A stretch of DNA of 64,000 bases from Variovorax sp. CF079 (GCF_900101545.1 NZ_FMZU01000009.1:1-64000), one strand, 5' to 3'; positions 34,140-43,890 are shown, counted from the first letter of the stretch. The notes: a model not told the origin generated them from the letters alone. Program-made: numbers and translations.

Positions 34140-36085
34140 TCGTCGATCTGCTGCGGCTCGGCCGCTGCGTCTCGAGCGAACGCGCGATGACCGCCTTTGC
34201 GCAGGTGAATCATCAAGAGCGAGATGGCCGCCGGCGTCACACCGGAGATGCGCGAAGCCAGCCCCAGGGTTTCCGGACGATGCTTGCTCAGCTTCTGCCG
34301 CACCTCGAAACTCAGCGCCGCGACCTGGCTGTAGTCGAGGTCGGCCGGCAGCTTGAGATTCTCGAAGTGCGCCGCGCGCTCGACCTCGTCATGCTGCCGG
34401 TCGATGTAGCCGGCGTACTTGGCCGCGATCTCGATCTGCTCGATCTCCGATTCGCCCAGGGGCTGGTCCGAGCCGTACTTCCCGCCGTCCAGCGACATCA
34501 GCGAGGCGTAACTTACATTGGGCCGGCGCAGCAGGTCGCCCAGGTTGTACTCACGCTCGATCGCCTTGCCGAGCACGCGTTCGGACTCGGCTGCCGGCAG
34601 GTTCCTCGGATTCACCCAAATAGAACGCAGCCTCTCTGTTTCACGTGAAACAAGATCGCGCTTGCGCGAGAAGGCGTCCCAGCGCGCATCGTCCACCAAG
34701 CCCAGCTTGCGCCCGATCTCGGTGAGCCGCATGTCGGCGTTGTCTTCGCGCAGCTGCAACCGGAACTCGGCCCGGCTGGTGAACATGCGATAGGGCTCGG
34801 TCACGCCCTTGGTGATCAGGTCGTCGACCAGCACACCCAGGTAGGCTTCGTCGCGGCGGGGCATCCAGGCGGCCCCCTCTCTGCATTGCAGCGCCGCATT
34901 GATGCCGGCAAACAAGCCCTGCGCCGCCGCCTCTTCGTAGCCGGTGGTGCCGTTGATCTGCCCCGCAAAGAAGAGCCCCTGGATCGCGCGCGTCTCGAAG
35001 TTGCTCTTGAGTTCGCGCGGATCGAAGTAGTCGTACTCGATCGCGTAGCCCGGGCGCAGGATGTGGGCGTTCTCCAGACCCGCCATCGAACGCACCAACT
35101 GGTACTGGATGTCGAAAGGCAGGCTGGTCGAGATCCCGTTTGGGTAGTACTCGTTGGTCGTCAGGCCTTCGGGCTCCAGGAAGATCTGGTGGCTTTCCTT
35201 GTCCGCGAAGCGGTTGATCTTGTCTTCCACGCTCGGGCAGTAGCGCGGCCCGATGCCGTCGATCTTGCCGGTGAACATCGGGCTGCGGTCGAAGCCGGAA
35301 CGGATGATTTCGTGCGTGCGCGCGTTGGTGTTCGTGATCCAGCACGGCATCTGCCGCGGGTGCATGTCGGCCCGGCCCATGAAGCTGAAGACCGGCATCG
35401 GCCCGGCACCGCCCGGCATGCCGTCGCCCGGTTGTTCGACGCACTTCGAGAAGTCGATGCTCCGCCCGTCCAGCCGCGGCGGGGTGCCGGTCTTGAGCCG
35501 GCCTTGCGGCAACTTCAGTTCCTTGAGGCGCGCCGACAGGCTGACCGCCGGTGGATCGCCGGCGCGGCCGGCCTGGTAGTTGTCGAGCCCGACATGGATC
35601 CGGCCGTCGAGAAAGGTGCCTGCCGTCAGCACCACCGCGCGCGCGCGGAACGCGATGCCGACCTGCGTGATCGCGCCGACCACGCGGTCACCCTCGATCA
35701 TCAAATCATCGACTGCCTGCTGGAACAGCGACAGGTTCGGCTGATTCTCGAGCCGGCGCCGGATCGCGGCCTTGTAGAGCACGCGGTCGGCCTGCGCGCG
35801 CGTCGCCCGCACCGCCGGCCCCTTGCTCGAATTGAGGATGCGGAACTGAATACCGCCCTCGTCCGTCGCGATCGCCATCGCACCGCCCAGCGCGTCGACC
35901 TCCTTCACCAGGTGCCCCTTGCCGATGCCGCCGATCGAGGGATTGCAGCTCATCTGCCCCAGCGTCTCGATGTTGTGGGTGAGCAGCAGCGTGCGCGCGC
36001 CCATGCGCGCGGAGGCCAGCGCGGCTTCGGTGCCGGCATGGCCGCCACCGACGACGATCACATCGAATTCTTCGGGGTACAGCAT
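34136..36085 (-). CDS. mnmG: tRNA U34 modification enzyme MnmG (GidA)
   Basis: The 649-residue protein is full length. The N-terminal FAD motif is [21 protein letters not shown], followed by [34 protein letters not shown] and the [16 protein letters not shown] segment [14 protein letters not shown]; the C-terminal helical domain ends with [21 protein letters not shown]. With MnmE it installs the carboxymethylaminomethyl group on U34 of several tRNAs. It is the first gene of the mnmG-rsmG-lysE-parA-hydrolase-parB operon. A perfect parS lies inside the gene. Confidence 0.97.
   Translation of the reverse strand: MLYPEEFDVIVVGGGHAGTEAALASARMGARTLLLTHNIETLGQMSCNPSIGGIGKGHLVKEVDALGGAMAIATDEGGIQFRILNSSKGPAVRATRAQADRVLYKAAIRRRLENQPNLSLFQQAVDDLMIEGDRVVGAITQVGIAFRARAVVLTAGTFLDGRIHVGLDNYQAGRAGDPPAVSLSARLKELKLPQGRLKTGTPPRLDGRSIDFSKCVEQPGDGMPGGAGPMPVFSFMGRADMHPRQMPCWITNTNARTHEIIRSGFDRSPMFTGKIDGIGPRYCPSVEDKINRFADKESHQIFLEPEGLTTNEYYPNGISTSLPFDIQYQLVRSMAGLENAHILRPGYAIEYDYFDPRELKSNFETRAIQGLFFAGQINGTTGYEEAAAQGLFAGINAALQCREGAAWMPRRDEAYLGVLVDDLITKGVTEPYRMFTSRAEFRLQLREDNADMRLTEIGRKLGLVDDARWDAFSRKRDLVSRETERLRSIWVNPRNLPAAESERVLGKAIEREYNLGDLLRRPNVSYASLMSLDGGKYGSDQPLGESEIEQIEIAAKYAGYIDRQHDEVERAAHFENLKLPADLDYSQVAALSFEVRQKLSKHRPETLGLASRISGVTPAAISLLMIHLRKGGHRAFARDAAAEPQQIDE
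34637..34652. promoter_or_regulatory. Perfect parS site within mnmG
   Basis: TGTTTCACGTGAAACA is the exact chromosomal parS consensus, a perfect 16-base palindrome. It lies in the coding sequence of mnmG about 1.1 kb from the site in rsmG, close to parAB, which supports an origin-proximal location of this window. Confidence 0.95.
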
Positions 36086-36185
36086 GGAGAGTGGGGGCGC
36101 ACATGCGCGTGCGCTCGCGGAAAGGGGCGCTAATTTTAATCGCGCACCGTGCTCCGTGCGGCGTGGAGGGGCAAGCCGGGCCCGG

Positions 36186-37109
36186 CTATTTGCCTGGGCC
36201 GATTGCTATCATTTTGATAGCAATCAAGGATTCGCCGGCGGTGGCCACCGGCGCCGGCTTCTCGATCCCGACCAGCTGCCCGCTGGGCTCGGGCTCGGCC
36301 GGCGGCGTCAGGCTTTCGTCCTGCAGTTCGCGCACGACCAGCGACTTGCCCGTCATGCGCACCGGCCCGAAGATGGTGCAGAAGGCGACGTCCTTCGCAT
36401 CACGCCCCGTGCCCACGCGCACCAGGCGATCGACCGGCGCCATGCGCGTGGCATCGAACAAGACCCACCGCCCGCCCAGCCAGGCCTCGAACAGCGCATG
36501 AAAATCCTGCGGCGGCTCGTCGAACCACACATAGCCCACCACCAGCCGCGCCGGGATGTTGAGCGCGCGGCAGAAAGTGATGCCCAGGTGCGCGAAATCG
36601 CGGCACACGCCGGCGCGCTCGACGAAGACCTCGCGCGCGGTGGTGGTCGAGTCGCTGCTGCCCGGTTCGTAGGTGATGCTGTCGTGAATCCAGTCGGCGA
36701 TGGCCTGCACGCGTCCGATGCCCGGCGGCAGGTCGCCGAAGAGCTGCTGCGCGCAGCGCGACATCAGGTCCGACTCGCAGTAGCGCGTCGGCATCATGTA
36801 GTGGAGGATCTCGTTGGGCACCTGGTTCACCGGCACTTCGGCCAGATCGGGCGGCACTTCCACGTGCGCGCGCTGGACGCTGGCGCGGTAGCGGATCTTC
36901 AGCGGCCCCTGCGGCGCATCGAAACGAATGAAGCGGTTGCCGCTGCCCTCGTCGCAGAAAACCTGCATTTCCACCGCCGGTTCGATCGCCAGATCCTCGC
37001 TGATCACAGTCTGTGCGCCGCTGCGCGCGGCCTCGATGTTGAGCAGCAAATGCGACGGCGCCTCGACCTCGTAGTCGAGCACCGTCTCCACGTTCGAGTA
37101 GTGCGTCAA
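36186..37109 (-). CDS. Transglutaminase-like cysteine peptidase-fold protein
   Basis: The start is taken as the TTG at 37109 that overlaps the DUF1328 stop (TTGA), because the reading from there begins [31 protein letters not shown], the expected N-terminal transglutaminase-associated region. The 307-residue protein carries the catalytic core: [33 protein letters not shown] (Cys), [40 protein letters not shown] (His, Asp). These proteins act as proteases or amidases of unknown substrate. A perfect 11-base-arm hairpin is embedded in the last codons. Confidence 0.86.
   Translation of the reverse strand: MTHYSNVETVLDYEVEAPSHLLLNIEAARSGAQTVISEDLAIEPAVEMQVFCDEGSGNRFIRFDAPQGPLKIRYRASVQRAHVEVPPDLAEVPVNQVPNEILHYMMPTRYCESDLMSRCAQQLFGDLPPGIGRVQAIADWIHDSITYEPGSSDSTTTAREVFVERAGVCRDFAHLGITFCRALNIPARLVVGYVWFDEPPQDFHALFEAWLGGRWVLFDATRMAPVDRLVRVGTGRDAKDVAFCTIFGPVRMTGKSLVVRELQDESLTPPAEPEPSGQLVGIEKPAPVATAGESLIAIKMIAIGPGK
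36201..36225. repeat. Perfect hairpin within transglutaminase gene 3' end
   Basis: Arms GATTGCTATCA (36201-36211) and TGATAGCAATC (36215-36225) enclose a TTT loop. The element lies just before the stop codon and encodes the final [13 protein letters not shown] residues. Short palindromes of the GCTATCA type recur in Comamonadaceae intergenic regions as far as I recall, so this may be a dispersed element serving as a terminator. Confidence 0.7.
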
Positions 37110-37291
37110 TCCAGCGCTTTCTTCACCGCGCCCACCCCGAGCGCCGCAAGAACGAGGAACACGACCGCCAGGATCAGGAACAGCCCGAACAGCACCTTCG
37201 CGATGCCGGCCGCGCCGGCCGCCACGCCGCCGAAGCCGAGGGCGCCGGCGATCAGCGAGATCACCGCAAAAATGATGGCGTACTTCAACAT
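37106..37291 (-). CDS. DUF1328 family small membrane protein
   Basis: The 61-residue protein begins [51 protein letters not shown] and consists of two hydrophobic helices with a glycine/alanine-rich turn, the defining form of DUF1328 (YtjA-like). The family is linked to envelope stress in several bacteria, but no mechanism is known. AAGGAG precedes the ATG. Its stop overlaps the TTG start of the transglutaminase-like gene, which suggests coupled translation. Confidence 0.9.
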   Translation of the reverse strand: MLKYAIIFAVISLIAGALGFGGVAAGAAGIAKVLFGLFLILAVVFLVLAALGVGAVKKALD

Positions 37292-37477
37292 GAGCGAGCT
37301 CCTTGCGTGCGGTCATCCGCCCGCGGTGCCGGGAGCATAGAAAGGCGCGCCGGCCGGCCCGATAGTCGCCGCGCCCAAGGCCCCGTAGGACAAACGCGCT
37401 CGCGGCGAACCCGCTAGCATCGGCCTCGCGTCTGCAAGAAATAACGTTTCCCGAACATCCATTGGAGAGTTTTTCGC

Positions 37478-38086
37478 ATGAAGCTGTATTACTCGCCGGG
37501 CGCCTGCTCGCTCTCGCCCCATATCGCGCTGCGCGAAGCCGGCCTCGCCTTCGAACCCGTGCTCGCCAGCACCAAGAGCCACAAGCTGCAGGATGGCACC
37601 GACTACTACGGCATCAACCCGCTCGGCTACGTGCCGATGCTCGAGCTCGACGACGGCACGCGCCTGCGCGAAGGTCCGGCCATCGTGCAGTACATCGCCG
37701 ACCTCGCGCCGAACAAGAACCTCGCCCCCGCCAGCGGCACGCTCTCGCGCTACCGGCTGCAGGAGTGGCTCACCTTCATCGGCACCGAAATGCACAAGAC
37801 CTACTCGCCGATGTTCAACCCCAACATGCCCGAAGAAGCCAAGGCCATCTTCAGGACCAAGCTCCAGTCGCGCTACGAGTGGCTCAACGGCGAGCTCGAA
37901 GGCAAGGACTACCTGATGGGCGAGCACTTCACGGTGGCCGACGGCTACCTGTTCACCGTCACCAACTGGACCAAGCCGACCGGCGTCGACATCTCGCCCT
38001 ACGCGAATGTGCAGGCCTGGCATGCACGCATCGGCGCCCGCCCGGCCGTGCAGGAAGCCATGAAGACCGAAGGCCTGCTCAAGTAA
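37478..38086 (+). CDS. Glutathione S-transferase, beta class (GstA-like)
   Basis: The 202-residue protein starts MKLYYSPGACSLSPHIALREAG, the bacterial beta-class hallmark in which the cysteine after glycine-alanine is the catalytic residue. The N-terminal thioredoxin-like domain ends with GYVPMLELDDGTRLREGPAIVQYIADL and the helical domain includes DYLMGEHFTVADGYLFTVTNWTK. The family conjugates glutathione to electrophiles or isomerises thiol adducts. Its last 8 bases overlap the convergent MFS gene. Confidence 0.95.
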   Translation: MKLYYSPGACSLSPHIALREAGLAFEPVLASTKSHKLQDGTDYYGINPLGYVPMLELDDGTRLREGPAIVQYIADLAPNKNLAPASGTLSRYRLQEWLTFIGTEMHKTYSPMFNPNMPEEAKAIFRTKLQSRYEWLNGELEGKDYLMGEHFTVADGYLFTVTNWTKPTGVDISPYANVQAWHARIGARPAVQEAMKTEGLLK

Positions 38087-39302
38087 GCAGCAGCGGCCGC
38101 TGCCGCGAGGCGAGCGCAGCCCCGGCCCACAGCGTGATCGCCGAGGCCACCAGGCCGCGCGCCAGGCCGCCCGGCCCGTCGGAGATCCAGCCGGTCACGG
38201 TGGGCCCCACGATCTGCCCCAGCGCGAAGATGATCGTGAAGGCGCTGATGCCGGTGGCCCATTGTTCGGCCGGCAGGTTGTGGCGCACCAGCGCGGTGGT
38301 GGAGGCCACCACCGACAGGAACACCGCGCCGAACAGCAGCCCCGAGACCAGCGTCACCGGCCACGCGGCGCTCAGCACCGGCAGCAGGGTTGCCATGCCC
38401 AGCAAGGCATTGAGCACCGCCTGCGGCTGGCCGCCATGAAAGCGATCCAGCAAGCCGGCCCAGAGCCGCGCCGAAGCCACGCAGGCGACGCCAAGCAGCG
38501 CATAGAACATCGTGATGTTCGCCGGGCTCGCGCCTTGCTCGCGCAGCAGCGCGATCACGAAGGTCATGTAGCCGATGTAGCCGGTGCCGAAGAGCGCATA
38601 GCCCGCGAGCGCCCAGCCGAAGCGACGTACTGCGCGCGCGGGCTGCGCGGCCGCCTCGTGCGCTGACGCCGGCGCAGCGGGTGCACGCGCCTCGCTCGGC
38701 ATCGCATGCGCCGCGTACCCCAGCACGGCCGTCCCCGCGAAGCTCGCCAGCGCCAGCGCCCACCAGGCCCAGGCCCAGCCATGCGCTTCGCCCGCGGCAG
38801 CGTGCAGCACCGGCGGTACCAGCAGCGCCGACAAGGTGATGCCCAAGCCCGTGCCGCCGTAGTACAGGCCCAGCAGAAAACCTGCGCGCGACGGCTGCAG
38901 CGTCCCGAGCCGCGCCGCCAGCAGGCCGCCCGCGACGAACACCCAGGCGCTCGCCAGCCCGGCCAGAAAGCGCTGCAACAGCAGCGCCGAGGCCGAGGTG
39001 AAGAAGCCGCTGGCCGCCATGAACAGGCTGGCCCACACCGCACCCCAGACCAGCAGACGCAGCGGCCCGAGGCGCCGCATCAAGGCCGGCATCATCAATG
39101 CGCCCAGCAAATAGCCGGCCGCATTCGCGGTGTTCATCGCGCCGGCCAGCGTGTAGCTCCAGCCCAAATCCGCGCGCATCGGCGGCAGCAGCAAGCCATA
39201 AGAAAAGCGCGTGATGCCGAGCGAGACCGCGGCACCCATCGACAACGCAAGCGCGAGGCGCAGGGCCTGCGCGGGCGTGAGCGTGGCGGAATGCATCGTC
39301 AT
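38079..39302 (-). CDS. YbfB/YjiJ-family MFS transporter
   Basis: The 407-residue protein has 12 predicted membrane helices. The N-terminal signature ALALSMGAAVSLGITRFSYGLLLPPMRADLGWSYTLAGAMNTANAAGYLLGAL is characteristic of the YbfB/YjiJ group, and the second half repeats the pattern (FGWALAGYALFGTGYIGYMTFVIALL). A polar Ala/Pro-rich loop separates the halves. The substrate of the group is unknown; an exporter role is usually assumed. Start ATGs at 39302 and 39296 are both possible. It is divergent from the old yellow enzyme gene. Confidence 0.9.
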   Translation of the reverse strand: MTMHSATLTPAQALRLALALSMGAAVSLGITRFSYGLLLPPMRADLGWSYTLAGAMNTANAAGYLLGALMMPALMRRLGPLRLLVWGAVWASLFMAASGFFTSASALLLQRFLAGLASAWVFVAGGLLAARLGTLQPSRAGFLLGLYYGGTGLGITLSALLVPPVLHAAAGEAHGWAWAWWALALASFAGTAVLGYAAHAMPSEARAPAAPASAHEAAAQPARAVRRFGWALAGYALFGTGYIGYMTFVIALLREQGASPANITMFYALLGVACVASARLWAGLLDRFHGGQPQAVLNALLGMATLLPVLSAAWPVTLVSGLLFGAVFLSVVASTTALVRHNLPAEQWATGISAFTIIFALGQIVGPTVTGWISDGPGGLARGLVASAITLWAGAALASRQRPLLLT

Positions 39303-39417
39303 GGAGTGCGGGCATTCTGCTGCATCCCCTAGCAGCAAACCGACAACCCCGTGGCAGCGCGGTTGGGCGCGCCGGTTTACCGTTCGCGCTGTTCATCCAC
39401 CCCAACAAGCAGAACCG

Positions 39418-40521
39418 ATGTCCTCCCTCTTCGACCCCATCCAGGCCGGCGACCTGAAGCTGGCCAACCGCATCGTCATGGCGCCGCTCACGCGCAATCG
39501 CTCGCCCAACGCCGTGCCGCGCGATATCGCGGCCACTTACTACGCGCAGCGCGCCAGCGCCGGACTGCTGATCACCGAAGCCACCGCGATCAGCCAGCAG
39601 GGCCAGGGCTATGCCGACGTGCCCGGCCTCTACGGCAGCGAGCAGCTCGAAGCCTGGAAGCGCGTGACCGATGCGGTGCACGCCAAGGGCGGCAAGATCG
39701 TGGTCCAGCTCTGGCACGTGGGCCGGGTCTCGCACAACGAGCTGCAGCCCGATGGCGGCCAGCCGGTCGCGCCCTCGGCCATCACGGCCAAGACCAAGAC
39801 CGTGCTGATCAAGGACGGCGTTCCCACTTACGTCGAAACCTCCGAGCCGCGCGCCCTCGACGCGGGCGAGCTGCCGGGCATCGTCCACGGCTACGCCGCC
39901 GCCGCGCGCAACGCCGTCGAGACCGCCGGCTTCGACGGCGTCGAGGTGCATGCCGCCAACGGCTACCTGCTCGACCAGTTCCTCAAGACCGGCAGCAACA
40001 AGCGCAGCGACGACTACGGCGGCAGCATCGGGAACCGCGCCCGCCTGCTGCTCGAAGCGACGCGTGCCGTGGTCGACGCGGTCGGCGGCGGCCGCACCGG
40101 CATCCGCATCTCGCCCGTGACGCCGGCCAACGACGTGCACGACGAGAATCCGCAGCCGCTCTTCGAATACGTCGTGAAACAGCTCGCCACGCTCAAGCTG
40201 GCCTACATCCACGTCGTCGAGGGCGCCACCGGCGGCCCGCGCGAGCTGGAAGACCGCCCCTTCGACTACGAAGCCCTCAAGGCCGCCTACCGCCGGGCCG
40301 GCGGCAAGGGCGCCTGGATGGTGAACAACGGCTACGACAAGCCGCTGGCCGAAGAGGCATTGAAGGAAGGCGACGACCTCGTGGCCTTCGGCAAGCCCTT
40401 CATCTCCAATCCCGACCTGGTGCGCCGCCTGCGCGAGGGCGCGCCGCTCAATCCCTGGGACAAGAACACCTTCTACGGCGGCGGCGCGAAGGGCTACATC
40501 GACTATCCGGCGCTGGGCTGA
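39418..40521 (+). CDS. Old yellow enzyme-family ene-reductase (NemA-like)
   Basis: The 367-residue protein is a complete FMN-dependent OYE: LFDPIQAGDLKLANRIVMAPLTRNRSP at the N-terminus, KIVVQLWHVGRVSH, FDGVEVHAANGYLLDQFLKTGSNKRSDDYGGSIGNRARLLLEATRAVVDAVG and the FMN-phosphate region DLVAFGKPFISNPDLVRRL. NemA-type enzymes reduce activated alkenes such as N-ethylmaleimide and nitroesters with NADPH. It follows the GST by 1.3 kb and could act in the same electrophile defence, which is inference. Its end overlaps the kinase gene by 19 bases. Confidence 0.95.
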   Translation: MSSLFDPIQAGDLKLANRIVMAPLTRNRSPNAVPRDIAATYYAQRASAGLLITEATAISQQGQGYADVPGLYGSEQLEAWKRVTDAVHAKGGKIVVQLWHVGRVSHNELQPDGGQPVAPSAITAKTKTVLIKDGVPTYVETSEPRALDAGELPGIVHGYAAAARNAVETAGFDGVEVHAANGYLLDQFLKTGSNKRSDDYGGSIGNRARLLLEATRAVVDAVGGGRTGIRISPVTPANDVHDENPQPLFEYVVKQLATLKLAYIHVVEGATGGPRELEDRPFDYEALKAAYRRAGGKGAWMVNNGYDKPLAEEALKEGDDLVAFGKPFISNPDLVRRLREGAPLNPWDKNTFYGGGAKGYIDYPALG

Positions 40522-41906
40522 TCGTCCCCGGGCGGGCTCGGCGCGAAGGCCACGCTGACCCGCAGCCCGCCCGCTTCGGACGCCTTGTCGAAGCGCAGCT
40601 CGGCGCCCAGCAGCGCGGCATGGCGCGCCACGATCGCGAGCCCGAGGCCGGCGCCCTGCCCCAGCTTCTGCCCGGCCGGTCCTTGCGACCAGCGCTGCAT
40701 CAGGTCGCGCTGCACCTCGGGCGCAATGCCGGGGCCGTCGTCGACCACGCCGAGCGTGCGGCCCGCCAGCTCGACGGTGATGGTGCGGCCGCCGTAGCGC
40801 AGCGCGTTGTCGATCAGGTTGTCGAGGATGCCTTCGACGAGCGCCGCATTGGCCTGCACCGTCACCGGCTGGTCGAGACCCAGCGCGCCCAGATCCACGC
40901 CCTCTGCATCGGCGCGCGCGAGATGGCGCAGCACCGCCTGCTCCACCAGCTCGTCGAGCCGAAGCGGCGCGCGCTGCAGGCCGGTGCGGGCCTCGTCGGC
41001 CAGCGCCAGCGCGAGCAGCTGGTCGACCAGGTGGCTGGCGCGCGCCTGGCTGGCGGCGATGTGCTGCAGCTGTTCGCGCCACACGGCCGGGGCCTGCTGC
41101 GCGAGACCGTAGTCGGCCAGCGCGCGGATGCCGGCCAGCGGCGTGCGCAACTCGTGCGCCACGTTGCCCGCGAACTCGCGCTGCGCACGCACGCTGTGGC
41201 CCAAGCGCTCGAACAGGGCGTTGAGCGTCTCGCCCAGGCGTTCGAGCTCGCGCGAGCTGCGTGCCACCGGCACCGGTGCCAGGTCGTGGGCATCGCGTTG
41301 GTCCAGCGTCCGGCGCAGTTCGCCGAGTGGACGCAGCTCGCCTTCGATGCCGCGCCACAGCCACACGGCCAGAAGCGCCAGCAGCACACCTTGCGGCGCC
41401 AGCGAATAGAGCAGCAGCCGTTCGACCAGCGCGGCGCGGGCGCGCGTGGTCTGCGCGATCACGACGCGGAAGGCTTTGGGCGCGTCATGGTTCAACACCA
41501 CGGCGCGCAGCGCTTGCCCCTCGTAGTTCACATCGGAAAAGCGATAGCGCGCGCCCTCCTCCGGCGCCGGTGCCTGCAGGCCCGCGTGGCCGGCGAGCCG
41601 CGAGCCGTCGGGCCGCAGCACCGCGAAGTAGACCTGCTCCGACTGGTCGAACAGCACGCTCGTGACCTCGCGCGGCGACAGCTGCAGCTGGATGTCGCGC
41701 TCGCCGGCCTCCACGTTGGCCGACACCGAATAGGCATCGTCGAGCAAGGCGCGGTCGAAGGCCTGCTCGGTGAAGTGGCCGGCCACCGCCACCGCGACCG
41801 CGGTGCCCACCAGCCAGGTCAGGGCCAGCGGCAGCAGCACGCGCCGCAGCACGCGCGAAGTGAGCGAAGGCGCGCCCGCCGACGCCCGGCGCGGCGCCGG
41901 CTTCAC
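40503..41906 (-). CDS. TctE-like sensor histidine kinase
   Basis: The 467-residue protein has two membrane helices (LPLALTWLVGTAVAVAVAGHF and LLLYSLAPQGVLLALLAVWLW) enclosing a periplasmic 2CSK_N-type sensor region, a HAMP-like linker, the H-box NVAHELRTPLAGIRALADYG with phospho-accepting His251, and the ATPase domain (NALRYGG, VVDDGPGIAPE, GAGLGLAIVARHAALLGAELRF). The sensor type is that of TctE, which responds to tricarboxylates in other bacteria. It is cotranscribed with the response regulator, with overlapping start and stop (ATGA). Confidence 0.93.
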   Translation of the reverse strand: MKPAPRRASAGAPSLTSRVLRRVLLPLALTWLVGTAVAVAVAGHFTEQAFDRALLDDAYSVSANVEAGERDIQLQLSPREVTSVLFDQSEQVYFAVLRPDGSRLAGHAGLQAPAPEEGARYRFSDVNYEGQALRAVVLNHDAPKAFRVVIAQTTRARAALVERLLLYSLAPQGVLLALLAVWLWRGIEGELRPLGELRRTLDQRDAHDLAPVPVARSSRELERLGETLNALFERLGHSVRAQREFAGNVAHELRTPLAGIRALADYGLAQQAPAVWREQLQHIAASQARASHLVDQLLALALADEARTGLQRAPLRLDELVEQAVLRHLARADAEGVDLGALGLDQPVTVQANAALVEGILDNLIDNALRYGGRTITVELAGRTLGVVDDGPGIAPEVQRDLMQRWSQGPAGQKLGQGAGLGLAIVARHAALLGAELRFDKASEAGGLRVSVAFAPSPPGDDQPSAG

Positions 41907-42592
41907 TCGGCCGCTTCCAGCAGATAGCCGATGCCGCGCAGCGTGCGGATCGCCGCGCCGCTGCCCGCGAGCTTCTTGCGCAGGCGCGAGATGAAGGCCT
42001 CCAGCGCGTTGTCGCCCAGGGCTTCATCGAAGCTCGACAGCTTGTCGGACATGGCCCGCTTGCTGACTGTGCGGCCCGGCGGACTCATCAGCTCCCACAA
42101 GACCTCGAACTCGCGCGCCGGCAGGTCCAGCGGCGCGCCGGCCACCGAGAAACGGCGCGCCTTGCGGTCGAGCCGCAGCCGGCCCAGCGTGGCGATGTCC
42201 TCGGTGCCCTGTGCGCGCCGCACCAGCGCCCGCAGGCGGGCCTCGACCTCGGCCAGGTCGAAGGGCTTGCCGAGGTAGTCGTCGGCGCCCGCATCGAGGC
42301 CGGCGATGCGCTCTTCGGTGCGATCGCGCGCGGTCAGTACCAGCACCGGCGTGCGGTCGCCGCGCGCGCGTGCGTGGCGCAGCACGGTGAGGCCGCTCGC
42401 GAGGCCGCTGGTCGGGCTGGCCGTTGCCGGCAGGCTGAGATCGAGCAGCACCGCATCGAACAGCTGCACGCGCCACAGGTGGTCGGCGTCCTCGGTATTC
42501 GCCGCCACGTCGACGCGGTGTCCGGCATCGCCCAGGCTGCGCAGCATCACGCCGCGCAGCACCGCATCGTCTTCGACCAGCAGGATTCGCAT
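41903..42592 (-). CDS. TctD/QseB-like OmpR-type response regulator
   Basis: The 229-residue protein has a receiver domain with phospho-acceptor Asp51 (FDAVLLDLSLPA), acidic pair EDD at 7-9 and the lysine of LGKPFDLAEVEARLRALVRR, followed by a winged-helix output domain (LDLPAREFEVLWELMSPPGRTVSKRAMSDKL, FISRLRKKLAGSGAAIRTLRGIGYLLE). It forms a two-component system with the downstream kinase. Target genes are unknown; a nearby tricarboxylate-type transporter is absent from the window. Confidence 0.95.
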   Translation of the reverse strand: MRILLVEDDAVLRGVMLRSLGDAGHRVDVAANTEDADHLWRVQLFDAVLLDLSLPATASPTSGLASGLTVLRHARARGDRTPVLVLTARDRTEERIAGLDAGADDYLGKPFDLAEVEARLRALVRRAQGTEDIATLGRLRLDRKARRFSVAGAPLDLPAREFEVLWELMSPPGRTVSKRAMSDKLSSFDEALGDNALEAFISRLRKKLAGSGAAIRTLRGIGYLLEAAE

Positions 42593-42733
42593 GGAAAGGG
42601 AAAAGAGAGTTCGTTACCGGGGCTTACCGCGGGCCGCAGGCGAGGATACGGCAAGGGACGAGCGCCCCTGTACTGGACATTGACAACGTGAGAAGGTTGA
42701 CACTTGCGCATCATCCCCATGAAAGGAGCAACG

Positions 42734-42928
42734 ATGAGCCAGAAATTCCAGGTCTTGGGCATGAGCTGCGCCCATTGCGCGAGCGCCGTGCAGAACGCGG
42801 TGCAGACGGTGGACCCCGAGGCGCAGGTCACGGTCGATCTCGAAACCGGCCATGTCGACGTGTTGAGCCATCAGCCGCGGCAGGACATCATCGTGGCGAT
42901 CGAGAACGCCGGCTACCAGGCGCAGTGA
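42734..42928 (+). CDS. Heavy-metal-associated domain protein (CopZ-like chaperone)
   Basis: The 64-residue protein is a single ferredoxin-like HMA domain with metal-binding motif GMSCAHCASAV near residue 9 and the typical ending IVAIENAGYQAQ. It resembles copper chaperones that feed CopA-type ATPases; no such ATPase is in the window. AAAGGAG precedes the ATG at 42734; an ATG at 42719 precedes that site and is less likely. The sequence TTGACA occurs twice in the 60 bases upstream and may contribute to the promoter. Confidence 0.9.
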   Translation: MSQKFQVLGMSCAHCASAVQNAVQTVDPEAQVTVDLETGHVDVLSHQPRQDIIVAIENAGYQAQ

Positions 42929-43043
42929 ACCCCGGCCCGGCCCGGATGCCGACCGGCGACACCGAGAACGCACGAAACAGTTGAATACTTTTGTTTCAAA
43001 GTGCAAAATATGCGCTGCATCCACCGTGAGCAAAGAGGCTTCC

Positions 43044-43811
43044 ATGTTGTCGAATCTGCTGCCCTCATCGGTCCGCGAAGCTGCCTACCGGCGCAAGTTC
43101 CTGGACAACCGCGAAGAGAACCTGTTCATGGGTTCCTTCGAGAGCTTCGCCGCTGCCGAAGCCGGCGCGCCGCCCTCCAAGGCCATCGGATACGACAACG
43201 CCCCGGCGGACGCCTTCTACAGTCACCAGGTCGCTTTCTACGACTACCCCGGCCTGTTCTGGCTCGGCCGCGCGCTCGACGACGGCATGCGCAGCATCTT
43301 CGACCTGGGCGGCCATGTCGGCATCAAGTACTACGCCTTCCGCCGCATGCTCAACTACCCTGCCGACCTGCGTTGGACCGTCTGCGACGTGCCTAACGTG
43401 GTGGCGAGCGGCCGGGAGCTCGCGGTGCAGCGCGAGGCCAGCGCGCAGCTCGGCTTCACCACCGATTGGCGCGACGCGAGCGGCTGCGACGTGCTCTACG
43501 CCTCGGGCAGCCTGCAGTACCTGCCGACGCGCATGTCCGAGATCATTGCCGCGCTGCCCGTGAAGCCACGGCGCATCGTGCTCAACACGACGGCGGTGCA
43601 TCCCGAGCGCACGCTCTACACGCTCAACAGCATCGGCTTCGCCGTCTGTCCCTACCGGATCCAGCACCACGACGAGCTCCTCGCCGAGCTCGCCGAATCC
43701 GGCTACAAGCGACGCGACGCCTGGCGCAACGAGGGCAAGCCGATCGAGGTGCCCTTCGTCGACGGCGGCGACAAGCCCTACTACGCGGGCTGCTGCTTCG
43801 ATTTGCACTAG
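43044..43811 (+). CDS. TIGR04325-type putative methyltransferase
   Basis: The 255-residue protein shows the SAM-binding-like segment SIFDLGGHVGIKYYAFRRML near residue 90 and RWTVCDVPNVVASGRELA, followed by DVLYASGSLQYLPTRMSEIIAALPVKPRRIVLNTTAVHPE, matching the family of putative methyltransferases known as TIGR04325, often found in polysaccharide clusters. Here no glycosyltransferases are adjacent. It is preceded by an unusually AT-rich 70 bases, and its stop codon touches a dispersed 80-bp repeat. The reaction is unknown. Confidence 0.8.
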   Translation: MLSNLLPSSVREAAYRRKFLDNREENLFMGSFESFAAAEAGAPPSKAIGYDNAPADAFYSHQVAFYDYPGLFWLGRALDDGMRSIFDLGGHVGIKYYAFRRMLNYPADLRWTVCDVPNVVASGRELAVQREASAQLGFTTDWRDASGCDVLYASGSLQYLPTRMSEIIAALPVKPRRIVLNTTAVHPERTLYTLNSIGFAVCPYRIQHHDELLAELAESGYKRRDAWRNEGKPIEVPFVDGGDKPYYAGCCFDLH

Positions 43812-43890
43812 GCCGGCGCCGGGCCGCCCCAAGGCGGCCTGCACCCCCTCGGGGGGCAGCGAGTACACGAAGTGACGGAGCGTGGGGGCC
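43811..43890. repeat. Dispersed 80-bp GC-rich repeat, copy 1
   Basis: This element contains two stems, GGCCGCC-CCAA-GGCGGCC and CCCCCTCGGGGGG, and ends GCGTGGGGGCC. It is about 90 percent identical and in the same orientation as 45665-45744. It fills the space between the convergent methyltransferase and TerB-like genes and can serve as a bidirectional terminator. Confidence 0.85.

Noticed and set aside
37999..41364. A 1121-codon minus-strand open frame spanning the MFS, old yellow enzyme and kinase region.
   Set aside because: It crosses several recognised genes in the wrong frame and has no domain signature.
42680..42702. A CueR-type MerR-family operator upstream of the metallochaperone gene.
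   Set aside because: TTGACA occurs twice, but no dyad of the ACCTTCC...GGAAGGT kind is present; only a plain promoter can be suggested.
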